In this document: positions 8,048 through 15,348 of the stretch, one piece after another
Layout of the letters: each line of letters opens with the position of its first letter
Position numbering within the stretch: the stretch's first letter is position 1
Assembly (NCBI GenBank): GCA_947478985.1
Contig: CANJYC010000013.1
Location: 1-15,720 of the forward strand
Source of the DNA: Acidobacteriota bacterium
GTDB lineage: Bacteria; Acidobacteriota; Vicinamibacteria; Vicinamibacterales; UBA2999
Direction of reading: 5' to 3'
Length of the DNA stretch: 15,720 nucleotides
The notes under the pieces: model-generated
What the model was told of the DNA's origin: nothing
Databases searched by the model: none
Seen by the model: the letters and a program-made list of their open reading frames with translations, nothing else
Made by a program: the position numbers and the translations under genes

Positions 8048-8075
8048 CTGACAATGAGACCCAGTCTCATATTGT
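8048..8075 (+). promoter_or_regulatory. feoAB promoter with nested inverted-repeat operator (Fur/DtxR-type candidate)
   Basis: CTGACA (8048-8053, 5 of 6 to the -35 consensus) and TATTGT (8070-8075, 4 of 6 to the -10) are 16 bp apart. Between them lies ATGAGAC-CCA-GTCTCAT (8054-8070), a perfect inverted repeat with 7-bp arms and a 3-nt spacer. A regulator bound here would block RNA polymerase directly. Because feoAB follows at once, an iron-sensing repressor of the Fur or DtxR/IdeR type is the natural candidate, and the AATGAGA half-site resembles Fur boxes. The expected transcription start near 8082 leaves a leader of only about 13 nt before GTG 8095. Confidence 0.6.
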
Positions 8076-8094
8076 GTGTTAGCATCGGGATCTC

Positions 8095-8382
8095 GTGAGT
8101 CCACACCCTGCGGTTCCGGTCCCCCTGACGACTCTCAAAGCCGGCGCCTCGGCGCGCCTGCACGAGACGCGGCTCGACGAGCAGACGCGCTCGCTTCTGC
8201 GCTCGCTGGGCCTGACCGATGCTGCATCGCTGCGGGTGTGCAAGTGCGGCGAGCCGTACATCATCCAGGTCCGTACGACGCGCATCGGCGTATCGAGCGA
8301 CGTGGCTAGCCGCATCTTTGTCGTCAGCGACGTTGAGGTCCGCAGCGATGACAGCCGTGCCGGTCAGCGCGCCGCCAGCTAG
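8095..8382 (+). CDS. feoA: Ferrous iron transport protein FeoA
   Basis: Small cytoplasmic SH3-fold protein that assists FeoB in Fe2+ uptake. The 95 residues contain the FeoA core: LTTLKAGASARL, LRSLGLTDAASLRV, then GEPYIIQV and RIGVSSDVASRIFVV. Two cysteines in VCKCG (about 49-51) are not a general FeoA feature. Initiation is at GTG 8095 with GGGA 4 nt upstream. Its 3' end overlaps the feoB start by 35 nt, so the two are probably translationally coupled. Transcription is expected from the operator-containing promoter just upstream. Confidence 0.88.
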   Translation: MSPHPAVPVPLTTLKAGASARLHETRLDEQTRSLLRSLGLTDAASLRVCKCGEPYIIQVRTTRIGVSSDVASRIFVVSDVEVRSDDSRAGQRAAS

Positions 8383-10354
8383 GCGCGCCGCGGTGGGCGC
8401 CGGCACCCGCATCGCGCTTCTCGGCAATCCAAACACCGGGAAGACGACGCTCTTTAACGCGTTGTGCAGCGCGCGCGCCAAGACGTCCAACTTCCCGGGC
8501 ACGACGACGGAGATGCGGACGGGTCATTGCGAACTCGCTGGCCAGCGCGTTCAGGTCATCGACCTGCCAGGCGTCTACGACCTGCGCCACGCTTCGCCCG
8601 AAACCCGCATCACCCACGGAGTGTTCACCGGCGCACGTGCCGAACTGCCGGACGTCGTTGTTGTCATCGTCGACGCGTGCAACCTGACCCGGAATCTGGT
8701 GCTCGTCGGCGAACTGCTCAGCTACGGGCGGCCGACGGTCGTGGCCTTGAACATGGTCGACCTCGCGCGTCGCCGCGGGCTGTCGCTCAACGTCGGCGCG
8801 ATGTCGAAACGGCTGGGCATACCCGTCGTCGAAACGGTCGCGAGGACCGGTGAAGGGCTCGAGGCCCTGCGTGCCGCCATCACCGGGGCACTGACCGGCG
8901 GCGAGCCACCGGCGCACCCCGGCGATTTGCCACCAGCTGGCGCAACAACAGAAACGCTCACCGTGTGGGCAGACAGCATCGTGGCCGAGTCGGCGTCCGG
9001 TCCGGTTGCTGGAGGACATGTCGACAGCTTTACCGAGCGGCTTGATCGGGCTTTTACGCATCCGGTGCTCGGTGTGCTTTCGTTTGCAGCGGTGATGGCG
9101 CTGCTGTTCTGGACGTTGTTCACCCTTGCGACCCTGCCGATGGATCTGATCGAGGCGACGTTCGCCGGACTCGGCAGCCTGGTACGCGGCTACGTGTCGC
9201 CCGGGCCTCTCCGTGATCTGGTGACCGATGGCATCGTCGGTGGCATTGCCGGAAGTGTCGTGTTTCTTCCGCAGATCTGCCTCCTGTTCTTCTTCATCAG
9301 CCTGCTGGAGGACACCGGCTACCTTGCGCGGGCGGCGTTTGTGATGGATCGGCTGCTGTATCGCTTCGGGTTGCCAGGGCATGCCTTCGTGCCGCTGCTG
9401 ACCTCGCATGCCTGCGCGCTGCCGGGCATCATGAGTACGAGGCTGATTCCTGATCGACGCGACCGCCTGGCGACGATTCTGGTGGCTCCGTTCATGAGCT
9501 GTTCGGCACGGCTGCCAGTGTACGTGCTGCTCACGAGCCTCATCTTCGCAGGCCGTCCTGCGCTTGCGGCGCTGGCCTTCGTCGGGTGTTATCTGCTCGG
9601 TGCCACCGCCGCGATGTTCAGTGCGGTGCTGTTCGGCCGCACGATTCTCAAGGGGCGCGCGCGGCCGATGGTTCTGGAACTCCCCACGTACAAGCTGCCG
9701 TCGTTTACCAACGCGCTCATCACGGCGAAGGACCAGGGGCTTCGGTTCCTGAGTACCGCCGGAACGGTCATCATCGCCATCTGCATTGTCATGTGGTGGC
9801 TGAGCGCGTATCCGAAGGTTCAGCCGACACCCGAGGTGATGACGCTACGGACGCAGGCGGCCACCGCTGGTGTTTCGCCGGCGAGCGCGCAGGTGCTTGA
9901 AGCCCGGGCGGACAGACTGCAGCAGCGCGCGGAGCAGCAGGGGAGCTTCTCCGGTCAACTGGGCCGGATCGTCGAACCGGTCTTTCGTCCACTCGGCTTC
10001 GATTCGCAGCTGACTGTCGGTGTACTGACGAGCTTTCTCGCGCGCGAGGTCTTCGTCTCGACCATGTCAGTGCTGGTCGGCGGCGGGGGATCGTCGGACG
10101 TCGACGAGGGTGTTGTCGCCAGGATCCGGACGATGACGCGGAGCGACGGGACACTGGTCTTTACGCCGGCGACTTCTGCAGCCGCGCTCGTGTTCTTCGT
10201 CCTTGCGATGCAGTGCCTGCCCACGCTCACGGTGACGAGGCGTGAAACCGGACACATCAAGTATGCGTTCCTGCAGTTCGGCTACATGTCGACTGTGGCC
10301 TATGTGGCGGCCCTGCTGGTGCACCAGGGCCTGCTCGCGGTGGGCGTATCATAG
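8348..10354 (+). CDS. feoB: Ferrous iron transporter FeoB (GTPase and membrane permease)
   Basis: Inner-membrane Fe2+ transporter with an N-terminal GTPase. The 668 residues are shorter than the usual 700-800. The G domain covers about 18-180: G1 GNPNTGKTT (26-34), G2 in the FPGTTTE loop (49-55), G3 DLPG (72-75), G4 NMVD (135-138). Two Gate-type domains follow, with FLPQICLLFFFISLLEDTGY, the RDR-PFMSCSARLPVY block and AREVFVSTMS, then the final helix FGYMSTVAYVAALLVHQG. The usual GFGCNVPAIM pore motif reads SHACALPGIM here: the cysteine is kept but its preceding residues differ. ATG 8348 is chosen because the frame further upstream runs inside feoA and the G1 motif then falls at the usual place. 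It overlaps feoA by 35 nt. Confidence 0.95.
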   Translation: MTAVPVSAPPARRAAVGAGTRIALLGNPNTGKTTLFNALCSARAKTSNFPGTTTEMRTGHCELAGQRVQVIDLPGVYDLRHASPETRITHGVFTGARAELPDVVVVIVDACNLTRNLVLVGELLSYGRPTVVALNMVDLARRRGLSLNVGAMSKRLGIPVVETVARTGEGLEALRAAITGALTGGEPPAHPGDLPPAGATTETLTVWADSIVAESASGPVAGGHVDSFTERLDRAFTHPVLGVLSFAAVMALLFWTLFTLATLPMDLIEATFAGLGSLVRGYVSPGPLRDLVTDGIVGGIAGSVVFLPQICLLFFFISLLEDTGYLARAAFVMDRLLYRFGLPGHAFVPLLTSHACALPGIMSTRLIPDRRDRLATILVAPFMSCSARLPVYVLLTSLIFAGRPALAALAFVGCYLLGATAAMFSAVLFGRTILKGRARPMVLELPTYKLPSFTNALITAKDQGLRFLSTAGTVIIAICIVMWWLSAYPKVQPTPEVMTLRTQAATAGVSPASAQVLEARADRLQQRAEQQGSFSGQLGRIVEPVFRPLGFDSQLTVGVLTSFLAREVFVSTMSVLVGGGGSSDVDEGVVARIRTMTRSDGTLVFTPATSAAALVFFVLAMQCLPTLTVTRRETGHIKYAFLQFGYMSTVAYVAALLVHQGLLAVGVS

Positions 10355-10363
10355 AGGTCAGCC

Positions 10364-10573
10364 GTGCCAGAGATTCTGCAGGACTCCCTCGTCACCCTCG
10401 CAGCCGCTGCTGCGGCATACGTGGTGATCCGCCGGGCTTTCGCGTGGGCGAAGCCGGCGTCCGGACCGGCGTGCGCGTCCTGCGCGTCCTGCTCTCCGGC
10501 GTCTCCCAAGCCCGCCACCGAGACGCATCCGCTGCACGTGATGCGCACCCAGGGCTCGTCACCGCGTCCGTAG
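10364..10573 (+). CDS. FeoB-associated Cys-rich small membrane protein
   Basis: A 69-residue protein directly after feoB. It has one transmembrane helix (about residues 8-24, LVTLAAAAAAYVVIRRAF) and then a CxxCxxC motif (C37, C40, C43), followed by a Pro/Ser-rich basic tail. This layout matches FeoB-associated Cys-rich membrane proteins (Pfam FeoB_associated), proposed to take the place of FeoC or to handle iron at the FeoB exit; the function is not established. Initiation is at GTG 10364. AGAGGT at 10353-10358, 5 nt upstream, overlaps the feoB stop codon, indicating tight translational coupling. Confidence 0.75.
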   Translation: MPEILQDSLVTLAAAAAAYVVIRRAFAWAKPASGPACASCASCSPASPKPATETHPLHVMRTQGSSPRP

Positions 10574-10633
10574 GACCTATGTGAGCGAACGGATGCCACT
10601 GGTGACTGCCGAACAGACCCCGTCAGACCACCC

Positions 10634-11734
10634 GTGTTCCGCCACCTCCATGTTCTCGATCACCCTCGATCTCATCCTGTGAATCGGCGCGGTTACATCG
10701 ACTGGCTGCGCGGGATTGCCGTGCTGATCATGATCGAGGCGCACATCCTCGATGCGTGGACGCGAGTCGATGCCCGATCGGGAACAGCCTATCGACTGGC
10801 GATTGCGATTGGCGGGTTCGGCGCGCCGACCTTTCTCTTTCTGGCCGGCATCGCGATGGCATTGGCCGCAGGCAGGCGCCGGAACGGAACGGCGACGCCC
10901 GCGAAAATCGCAGCCCGCGCACGCTCCAGGGGCTGGCAGATTCTTGGACTCGCGCTGCTGTTTCGTCTGCAGTCGTGGCTGATCAGTGGCGGGGAGCCGT
11001 CACGTACGCTGATGAAGGTCGACATCCTCAATGTCATGGGGGTAGCCATGCTGCTGGCCTCAGCGCTCGGCGGATTCGGCCGCGCGCGCTGGACGCGCGC
11101 GCTGACCTATTCCTGCAGTGCCGTCGCGCTGGCGATGCTCACACCGATTGTGTTCTCGACCCACGTCATTGATTTCCTGCCCGACCAGCTTGAGTGGTAT
11201 CTGCGGCCCGGGTCCGGCGTCACGACGTTCGCGGTGTTCCCGTGGGCGGGGTTTCTTCTGGCGGGGGGCGCCGTCGGGATCTGGCTCGAGGCCGCGGGCA
11301 CCGATCGCGAGGAACGTCGCGTGATTCTCGGCCTGGCGGTCCTCGGACCGCTTGTCGCGCTGGGTGGCTACGCCGCCTCGCTTCTTCCCCCCATCTATGC
11401 GCAGACGGAGTTCTGGACCAGTTCGCCGACGTTCTTCTTCGTGCGCCTCGGTGTGCTGATTAGCGCCTTGCCAATCGCCCACGCGTGGAATGCCCTGGTG
11501 CCAGGCCGCTCACCCCTGCGCGAGTTCGGTATCGCGTCGCTCTTCGTCTACTGGATACACGTCGAGATGGTCTATGGCGTCGTGAGCCTGCCATTGCACC
11601 GCCAGCTGCCGCTAGATATCGCACTCACCGCATGCGCCGGCTTCAGCCTGTTCCTGTTCGGCCTCGTGAAGTTGCGAGATCGGCTCGTCTCCTCAAAGAG
11701 CGCGAAGCACGTGTTTCAGAACGCCATCAGATAG
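10634..11734 (+). CDS. Multi-pass membrane acyltransferase-like protein (DUF1624/HGSNAT-like)
   Basis: A 366-residue integral membrane protein with roughly nine or ten hydrophobic helices. The N-terminal RRGYIDWLRGIAVLIMIEAH has the conserved RxxxIDxLRG start and His (here in EAH) seen in the DUF1624 / heparan-alpha-glucosaminide N-acetyltransferase-like group. The end, FGIASLFVYWIHVEMVYG, also fits acyltransferase-3 proteins. Such enzymes transfer acyl groups onto glycans or lipids at the inner membrane. Neither GTG 10634 nor the internal GTG 10679 has a clear ribosome binding site. It starts 60 nt after the Cys-rich gene on the same strand, so it may share the feo transcript. Its 3' end overlaps the convergent DUF5916 gene by 19 bp. 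The substrate is unknown. Confidence 0.75.
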   Translation: MFRHLHVLDHPRSHPVNRRGYIDWLRGIAVLIMIEAHILDAWTRVDARSGTAYRLAIAIGGFGAPTFLFLAGIAMALAAGRRRNGTATPAKIAARARSRGWQILGLALLFRLQSWLISGGEPSRTLMKVDILNVMGVAMLLASALGGFGRARWTRALTYSCSAVALAMLTPIVFSTHVIDFLPDQLEWYLRPGSGVTTFAVFPWAGFLLAGGAVGIWLEAAGTDREERRVILGLAVLGPLVALGGYAASLLPPIYAQTEFWTSSPTFFFVRLGVLISALPIAHAWNALVPGRSPLREFGIASLFVYWIHVEMVYGVVSLPLHRQLPLDIALTACAGFSLFLFGLVKLRDRLVSSKSAKHVFQNAIR

Positions 11735-13986
11735 GTCATCTTCGCCACGACCGATCGATCGATCAGATCCCCGGACCGTTCGTCTCGCCTCTCGTTGTAG
11801 ACAAAGAAGAAATCGCTGAGTGGCCGATGGATCACATTGAACCGCATGTTCGAACTCCACTGCCGGGAGTCGGTGTTGTACTGGAGCAGCGCGTTCACGA
11901 ACATCCGCGTGTTGAAGTTGTAGTTCACGCGACTGGTCACCAGCGTCGAGATAAAGTCACCCGTCGGCAGTGAGATGTCCTGAACCTGGAGGCTCAGCGA
12001 TGTGTTGAAGTGCTCGTTCGCCCGGAAGGTCGGCCCGACGTTATACGCTCGCCGGTAGCCGCCGTAGAAATCTCCCTGGGAGTAGCGATTGCTGAACGAC
12101 AGGCGGTCCGCAGAGTTGGTTCTCGCCGTAACGAAGTACTCGTTGAATACGTAGCGGCCGTTTGCGACGCGGACGCCCCGCGCCGAATTGAGCAGGAACG
12201 GCGAACGGATCACTTCAACATTCGTATTGACCCCGGTCTCGATACTCGCACTGTTCTGAAAGGTGAACGGGACGTGATAGTCCTGGGTGCGCGTTTCCAG
12301 CCCGCCGCCGTTCTGACGGGTGAACATGTCGAGCTGCCAGTGCGGACGTATCTCGCGCAGCCAGCGCGAGGCCCAGGATGGCCGCATGCGGAAGCCACCG
12401 AACAGGTAGCTGTTGTTGACCCCGACTCTCTGGTTGTAGCCGAGTTCGTTATTGAACCGCGCGCCAACGCCCTCCTGCCGGGCAGCCAGCTGCCACCGCC
12501 GGTCTTCGAACCGCGCTGCGGCCCGTAGCGCCAGATCCTTTCCGGATCCACCGACCACCTCGACCGGGGAGAACGTCTTGGCCACCAGCGCATACGTCGC
12601 CAGAGAGGTGCCGAAGCGGAAGTTGGCGTCAGCGCCCGCGACGCGGTTGAAGTGTGCCCCGCTCGCGTCCTTGTTGAGGAATATTGCGCCGATGTCGGAG
12701 TTGCTCAAGATATCGCGGCGCAGCCGCAGCGCCGTGAAGTTTGTCGCCGGCGACGAGCCCTCTTCTCGCTGCTGGATGTTGAGCACGCCGAGCGAATAGC
12801 CGCCCAGTCGTCCCGTGAGTCTGGTGCCGGCCAGAATGGGAATCTCGGTACCAGAGTCCGACAGGCCGATCCGACGGCTGAAGAACAGCCGCATGTCCTG
12901 GCTCATCTGCTGCCGGGCCGACGTCGCGCCACCTCCGCCGCCGCCGCCACCACCGCCTCCGCCGAAGCCCCCTCCGCCGCCGCCGCCGAACTGAAAGATG
13001 CCGGAGTTCTCCAGGAAGAAGTCTCGCTTTTCAGGAAAGAAGAGACTGAAGCGCGTCAGGTTGACCTGCTGCTCATCGGCCTCGACTTGCGAGAAGTCCG
13101 TATTGACCGTGAAATCCCAGGTCAGCCCGGTCGCGATGCCGTACTTCACGTCGAGCCCGCCGTCGAAATTTCCCTTTGTCGGCTTCCGGCCAATCGTGCT
13201 CGTGCTCCCAAGCGCGTAGGGCTTGATGCGCAGGTCCTTGCCCGGGCGCAGTCCCCGCAGGCCTTCGAGGGTTCCGGCGAGTGACACGCGCTGCACGTCG
13301 TAAATACGCGGGACCGGCGCCCAGTAACTGTCCTCATTGAGCCGTCGGATCTTGCGCTCGAAGTTGATCCCCCAGATTTGCGGATCGGTGTTGTCGAATC
13401 GCAGGGTGCGCCAGGGGATACGAATCTCCGCGATCCACCCCGTCTTCGTCACCTGCGTCCGCACGTCCCAGATGCCGTCCCAATCGGTGTTGCTCTCGCG
13501 TCCTTCGTTCGAGATCTGCCCGTCCCACTTGGCTCCGGCGGGGTTGACCGCAAACACGTAGCCGTTGCGCTCATCGTGAAACGTGTCGAGGATGATGCGA
13601 AAGCCGTCGCTGGAATCCGGGTTGTAGTCCTTCTTCAGGTCGCTGACGATGAGTCGGGCTGGTTCGGTATCGAGGGCGACCACGCCGAAGTACAGCGCGG
13701 TGTCGTCATACAGCACTCGCACCTCAGTGTTGTGCGTGGCTGGCGCCCCTTCGCGTGGATCGTTCTGAATGAAACCGGTGGCAAGCGGCGCGGCCGTCCA
13801 CGCGGGCTCATCGAGCGCGCCGTCGAGGGTGATGTTGCCGGTGAGGCGTACTGCCTCAAGGCGGCGCGTCAGGCGAGCGGATTCGCCTTTTGCCGGCTGC
13901 TGTGCCCACACGGGTGCCTGCCCGAAGAGCAATCCTGCGCAGAATACCCAGAAACACCCGAGACGAAACAGGGCCGGACGCAGCAT
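11716..13986 (-). CDS. CBM9-like/DUF5916 outer-membrane protein with poly-Gly loop
   Basis: A 756-residue exported protein. Residues 1-29 are a signal peptide (hydrophobic LGCFWVFCAGLLFG, then AQ). Residues about 45-230 form a carbohydrate-binding-module-9-like domain (LDGALDEPAWTAAP, TEVRVLYDDTALYFGVVA, DSSDGFRIILDTF, GWIAEIRIPW). From about 245 the DUF5916 region begins, with its hallmark QVEADEQQVNLTRFSLFFPEKRDFFLE near 300-326, followed by many amphipathic strands. The last residues, MTYLMAF, end in Phe, the beta-signal of BAM-assembled barrels. Residues 334-353 are 19 glycines and one Phe. AAGGAG 5 nt before the ATG gives strong initiation. Members are common in Acidobacteria and Bacteroidetes, but their role (possibly glycan handling at the surface) is not established. 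Confidence 0.87.
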   Translation of the reverse strand: MLRPALFRLGCFWVFCAGLLFGQAPVWAQQPAKGESARLTRRLEAVRLTGNITLDGALDEPAWTAAPLATGFIQNDPREGAPATHNTEVRVLYDDTALYFGVVALDTEPARLIVSDLKKDYNPDSSDGFRIILDTFHDERNGYVFAVNPAGAKWDGQISNEGRESNTDWDGIWDVRTQVTKTGWIAEIRIPWRTLRFDNTDPQIWGINFERKIRRLNEDSYWAPVPRIYDVQRVSLAGTLEGLRGLRPGKDLRIKPYALGSTSTIGRKPTKGNFDGGLDVKYGIATGLTWDFTVNTDFSQVEADEQQVNLTRFSLFFPEKRDFFLENSGIFQFGGGGGGGFGGGGGGGGGGGGATSARQQMSQDMRLFFSRRIGLSDSGTEIPILAGTRLTGRLGGYSLGVLNIQQREEGSSPATNFTALRLRRDILSNSDIGAIFLNKDASGAHFNRVAGADANFRFGTSLATYALVAKTFSPVEVVGGSGKDLALRAAARFEDRRWQLAARQEGVGARFNNELGYNQRVGVNNSYLFGGFRMRPSWASRWLREIRPHWQLDMFTRQNGGGLETRTQDYHVPFTFQNSASIETGVNTNVEVIRSPFLLNSARGVRVANGRYVFNEYFVTARTNSADRLSFSNRYSQGDFYGGYRRAYNVGPTFRANEHFNTSLSLQVQDISLPTGDFISTLVTSRVNYNFNTRMFVNALLQYNTDSRQWSSNMRFNVIHRPLSDFFFVYNERRDERSGDLIDRSVVAKMTYLMAF
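12928..12987 (-). repeat. Low-complexity poly-glycine coding tract
   Basis: Twenty codons inside the DUF5916 gene encode seven Gly, one Phe and twelve Gly. The + strand reads as runs of CCG, CCA and CCT, so codon choice is mixed rather than one pure triplet repeat. It lies just after the LFFPEKRDFFLE motif, where the plug-to-barrel boundary is expected, so it is probably a flexible loop. Confidence 0.9.
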
Positions 13987-13991
13987 CCTAA

Positions 13992-13997
13992 CTCCTT
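13992..13997 (-). promoter_or_regulatory. Strong ribosome binding site of the DUF5916 gene
   Basis: AAGGAG on the minus strand, 5 nt before ATG 13986, is the best Shine-Dalgarno in the window and fixes this start. No convincing promoter pair was found farther upstream, although AT-rich segments (TATAG, TAACTAT) lie at 14001-14024. Confidence 0.7.
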
Positions 13998-14070
13998 GTA
14001 TATGAGATAGTTATGCGCTATAGAATGCGCAGGAAGCGATGGCGGTTACGAAGATAGACCGAAAAACGGG

Positions 14071-14100
14071 TTGAGGTTCGAGGCATCAGATCGCTACAAT
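14071..14100 (+). promoter_or_regulatory. Promoter of the DGQHR-domain gene
   Basis: TTGAGG (14071-14076, 4 of 6) and TACAAT (14095-14100, 5 of 6) are 18 bp apart, a good sigma-70-type pair. The expected start near 14107 leaves a leader of about 37 nt before ATG 14144. The 157-bp gap is shared with the divergent DUF5916 gene. Confidence 0.55.
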
Positions 14101-14143
14101 TCGCCCCTTCGGACTGTGTGTTCGGGCCGGAACGAGACCTCAC

Positions 14144-15277
14144 ATGATAAACGTAGCTGCCATCCGGATGCAGCAATTTGGCGTCCAGTTCTACCAGGCT
14201 TCCCTGACGGCCAGCGATATCGACAAGCTGGTGCGCTTCGAGGTCCTCAACTACGGCGAGTCGGGACAGCCCCCGGTGCGTGGCGGCAAGAAGAAGACGC
14301 CAAGCAAGGTGAACTGGGATCTCCTCGAACGGCGCATTGCCTCGAGCGAGAAGGCGTACCAGCGCCAGATCATCAGGCGAAAAATCGACGAGCTCGTGCA
14401 GTACTACGAGCAGTGTCGCGAAGCGCGCGACCTGCCGTCCATTGCCGGCGCCGTCATCATCTCGTGTGACGAGAAGCTGTCATTCGAGCCGGCGAACGCT
14501 GGTGCCACGGTGGGACGGCTCAAGGTGCCCGAACGCGAGGGCATCCTGCGCGCGATCGACGGGCAGCATCGATTGCTCGCGCTACATGCCGACATCGAGA
14601 ACATCAAGGACGACGACTTCACGGTGCCGGCGATCATCTTCGACCGCCTGCCGGAAGATCACGTCGTCCAGATGTTCGTCACGATCAACGCGAAGCACAC
14701 TCGCCTGAACGCGTCGCACCTGGTGAGCCTGTCCGGCCGCCAGCTCTATCGCGACGACGCGCTGGCAGCCGCACACGACGTGGTGCGCGCGCTCAACGAC
14801 CGAGAGGATTCGCCGCTCCACGGCGAGATCAAGCTCCTTGGCGTCGGCCGCGGCCGTGTGGCCCAGGCGCCGCTGGCGCAGGAGTTGAAGAAGCTATTCG
14901 CCGGTGATGCCTTCGGCGGCCCCCGCAAGTCGGCTGACTTCCGGGATGACTCGAAGAAATTCTTCGTCAATTACATGAAGCAGGTGTCGGTGGTGTTCGG
15001 TGCCGCCTGGAACGGGCGCAAGTACAGCATCAAGTCGGCGAACGCGCTCCGCGCATTCATGCGCGTGGCTCCAGACGTCGTCCGGAAGCTGGATCAGGAG
15101 CACGTGGACCGAACGGACTTCCGTGCGATTGGTCGGGTCATCGCGCCGTGGGGGCGCCGCATCGGTGACCTGCGGTTCGAGACGGAAGGCGCGTGGAAGC
15201 GCGTCGGCACGACCGTCGAGTCGCTCACACGTGAATTGAAGCTGGCGCTGGAATACCCCGAAGGCGCAGGCGTCTGA
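14144..15277 (+). CDS. DGQHR-domain protein (DndB-like, stand-alone)
   Basis: A 377-residue protein with the signature AIDGQHRLLAL (DGQHR at 139-143), followed by FVTINAKHTRLNASHL (178-193), which matches the F-x-x-I-N-x-x segment of DGQHR/DndB proteins. DndB regulates DNA phosphorothioation clusters, and DGQHR proteins also occur in other defence loci; the fold is related to the ParB/sulfiredoxin group. The N-terminal third is basic (GGKKKTPSKV, RRKIDEL) and could contact nucleic acid. There is no signal peptide or membrane helix, so it is cytoplasmic. It has its own promoter and no dndA/C/D/E, restriction or methylase gene beside it. The start is ATG 14144, though the Shine-Dalgarno is weak. 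Family membership is likely; the function here is unknown. Confidence 0.8.
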   Translation: MINVAAIRMQQFGVQFYQASLTASDIDKLVRFEVLNYGESGQPPVRGGKKKTPSKVNWDLLERRIASSEKAYQRQIIRRKIDELVQYYEQCREARDLPSIAGAVIISCDEKLSFEPANAGATVGRLKVPEREGILRAIDGQHRLLALHADIENIKDDDFTVPAIIFDRLPEDHVVQMFVTINAKHTRLNASHLVSLSGRQLYRDDALAAAHDVVRALNDREDSPLHGEIKLLGVGRGRVAQAPLAQELKKLFAGDAFGGPRKSADFRDDSKKFFVNYMKQVSVVFGAAWNGRKYSIKSANALRAFMRVAPDVVRKLDQEHVDRTDFRAIGRVIAPWGRRIGDLRFETEGAWKRVGTTVESLTRELKLALEYPEGAGV

Positions 15278-15324
15278 CGTCTCTATAGGCGGAAGGCGCG
15301 GGCCGTTTTCGGAAGGCGGAAACC

Positions 15325-15348
15325 AAAAAGGACGCCCGAAGGCGTCCT
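15325..15348 (-). terminator. Intrinsic terminator for minus-strand transcription
   Basis: Read on the minus strand, AGGACGCC-TTCG-GGCGTCCT is a perfect 8-bp stem with a UUCG tetraloop, followed by TTTTGGTTT. On the + strand the hairpin is followed by CCCTGG rather than a T tract. It is therefore a proper terminator only for leftward transcription, although it may also stabilise the 3' end of the DGQHR transcript. No recognised minus-strand gene lies to its right. Confidence 0.7.

Noticed and set aside
8324..9409. Minus-strand frame of 361 residues
   Set aside because: Fully antisense to the clearly recognised feoB G domain; composition (Arg, Gln, His rich) is shadow-like.
12925..12990. Possible CRISPR or tandem-repeat array from the CCG-rich run
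   Set aside because: It is in frame and encodes poly-Gly within a conserved protein; no repeat-spacer structure.
12652..13284. Plus-strand frames opposite the DUF5916 gene
   Set aside because: They include Ala-rich translation of the poly-Gly tract and have no domain signature.
14144..15277. Complete phosphorothioation (dnd) defence system
   Set aside because: Only a DGQHR-motif protein is present; no cysteine desulfurase, PAPS-reductase-like or SMC-like partner lies in the window.
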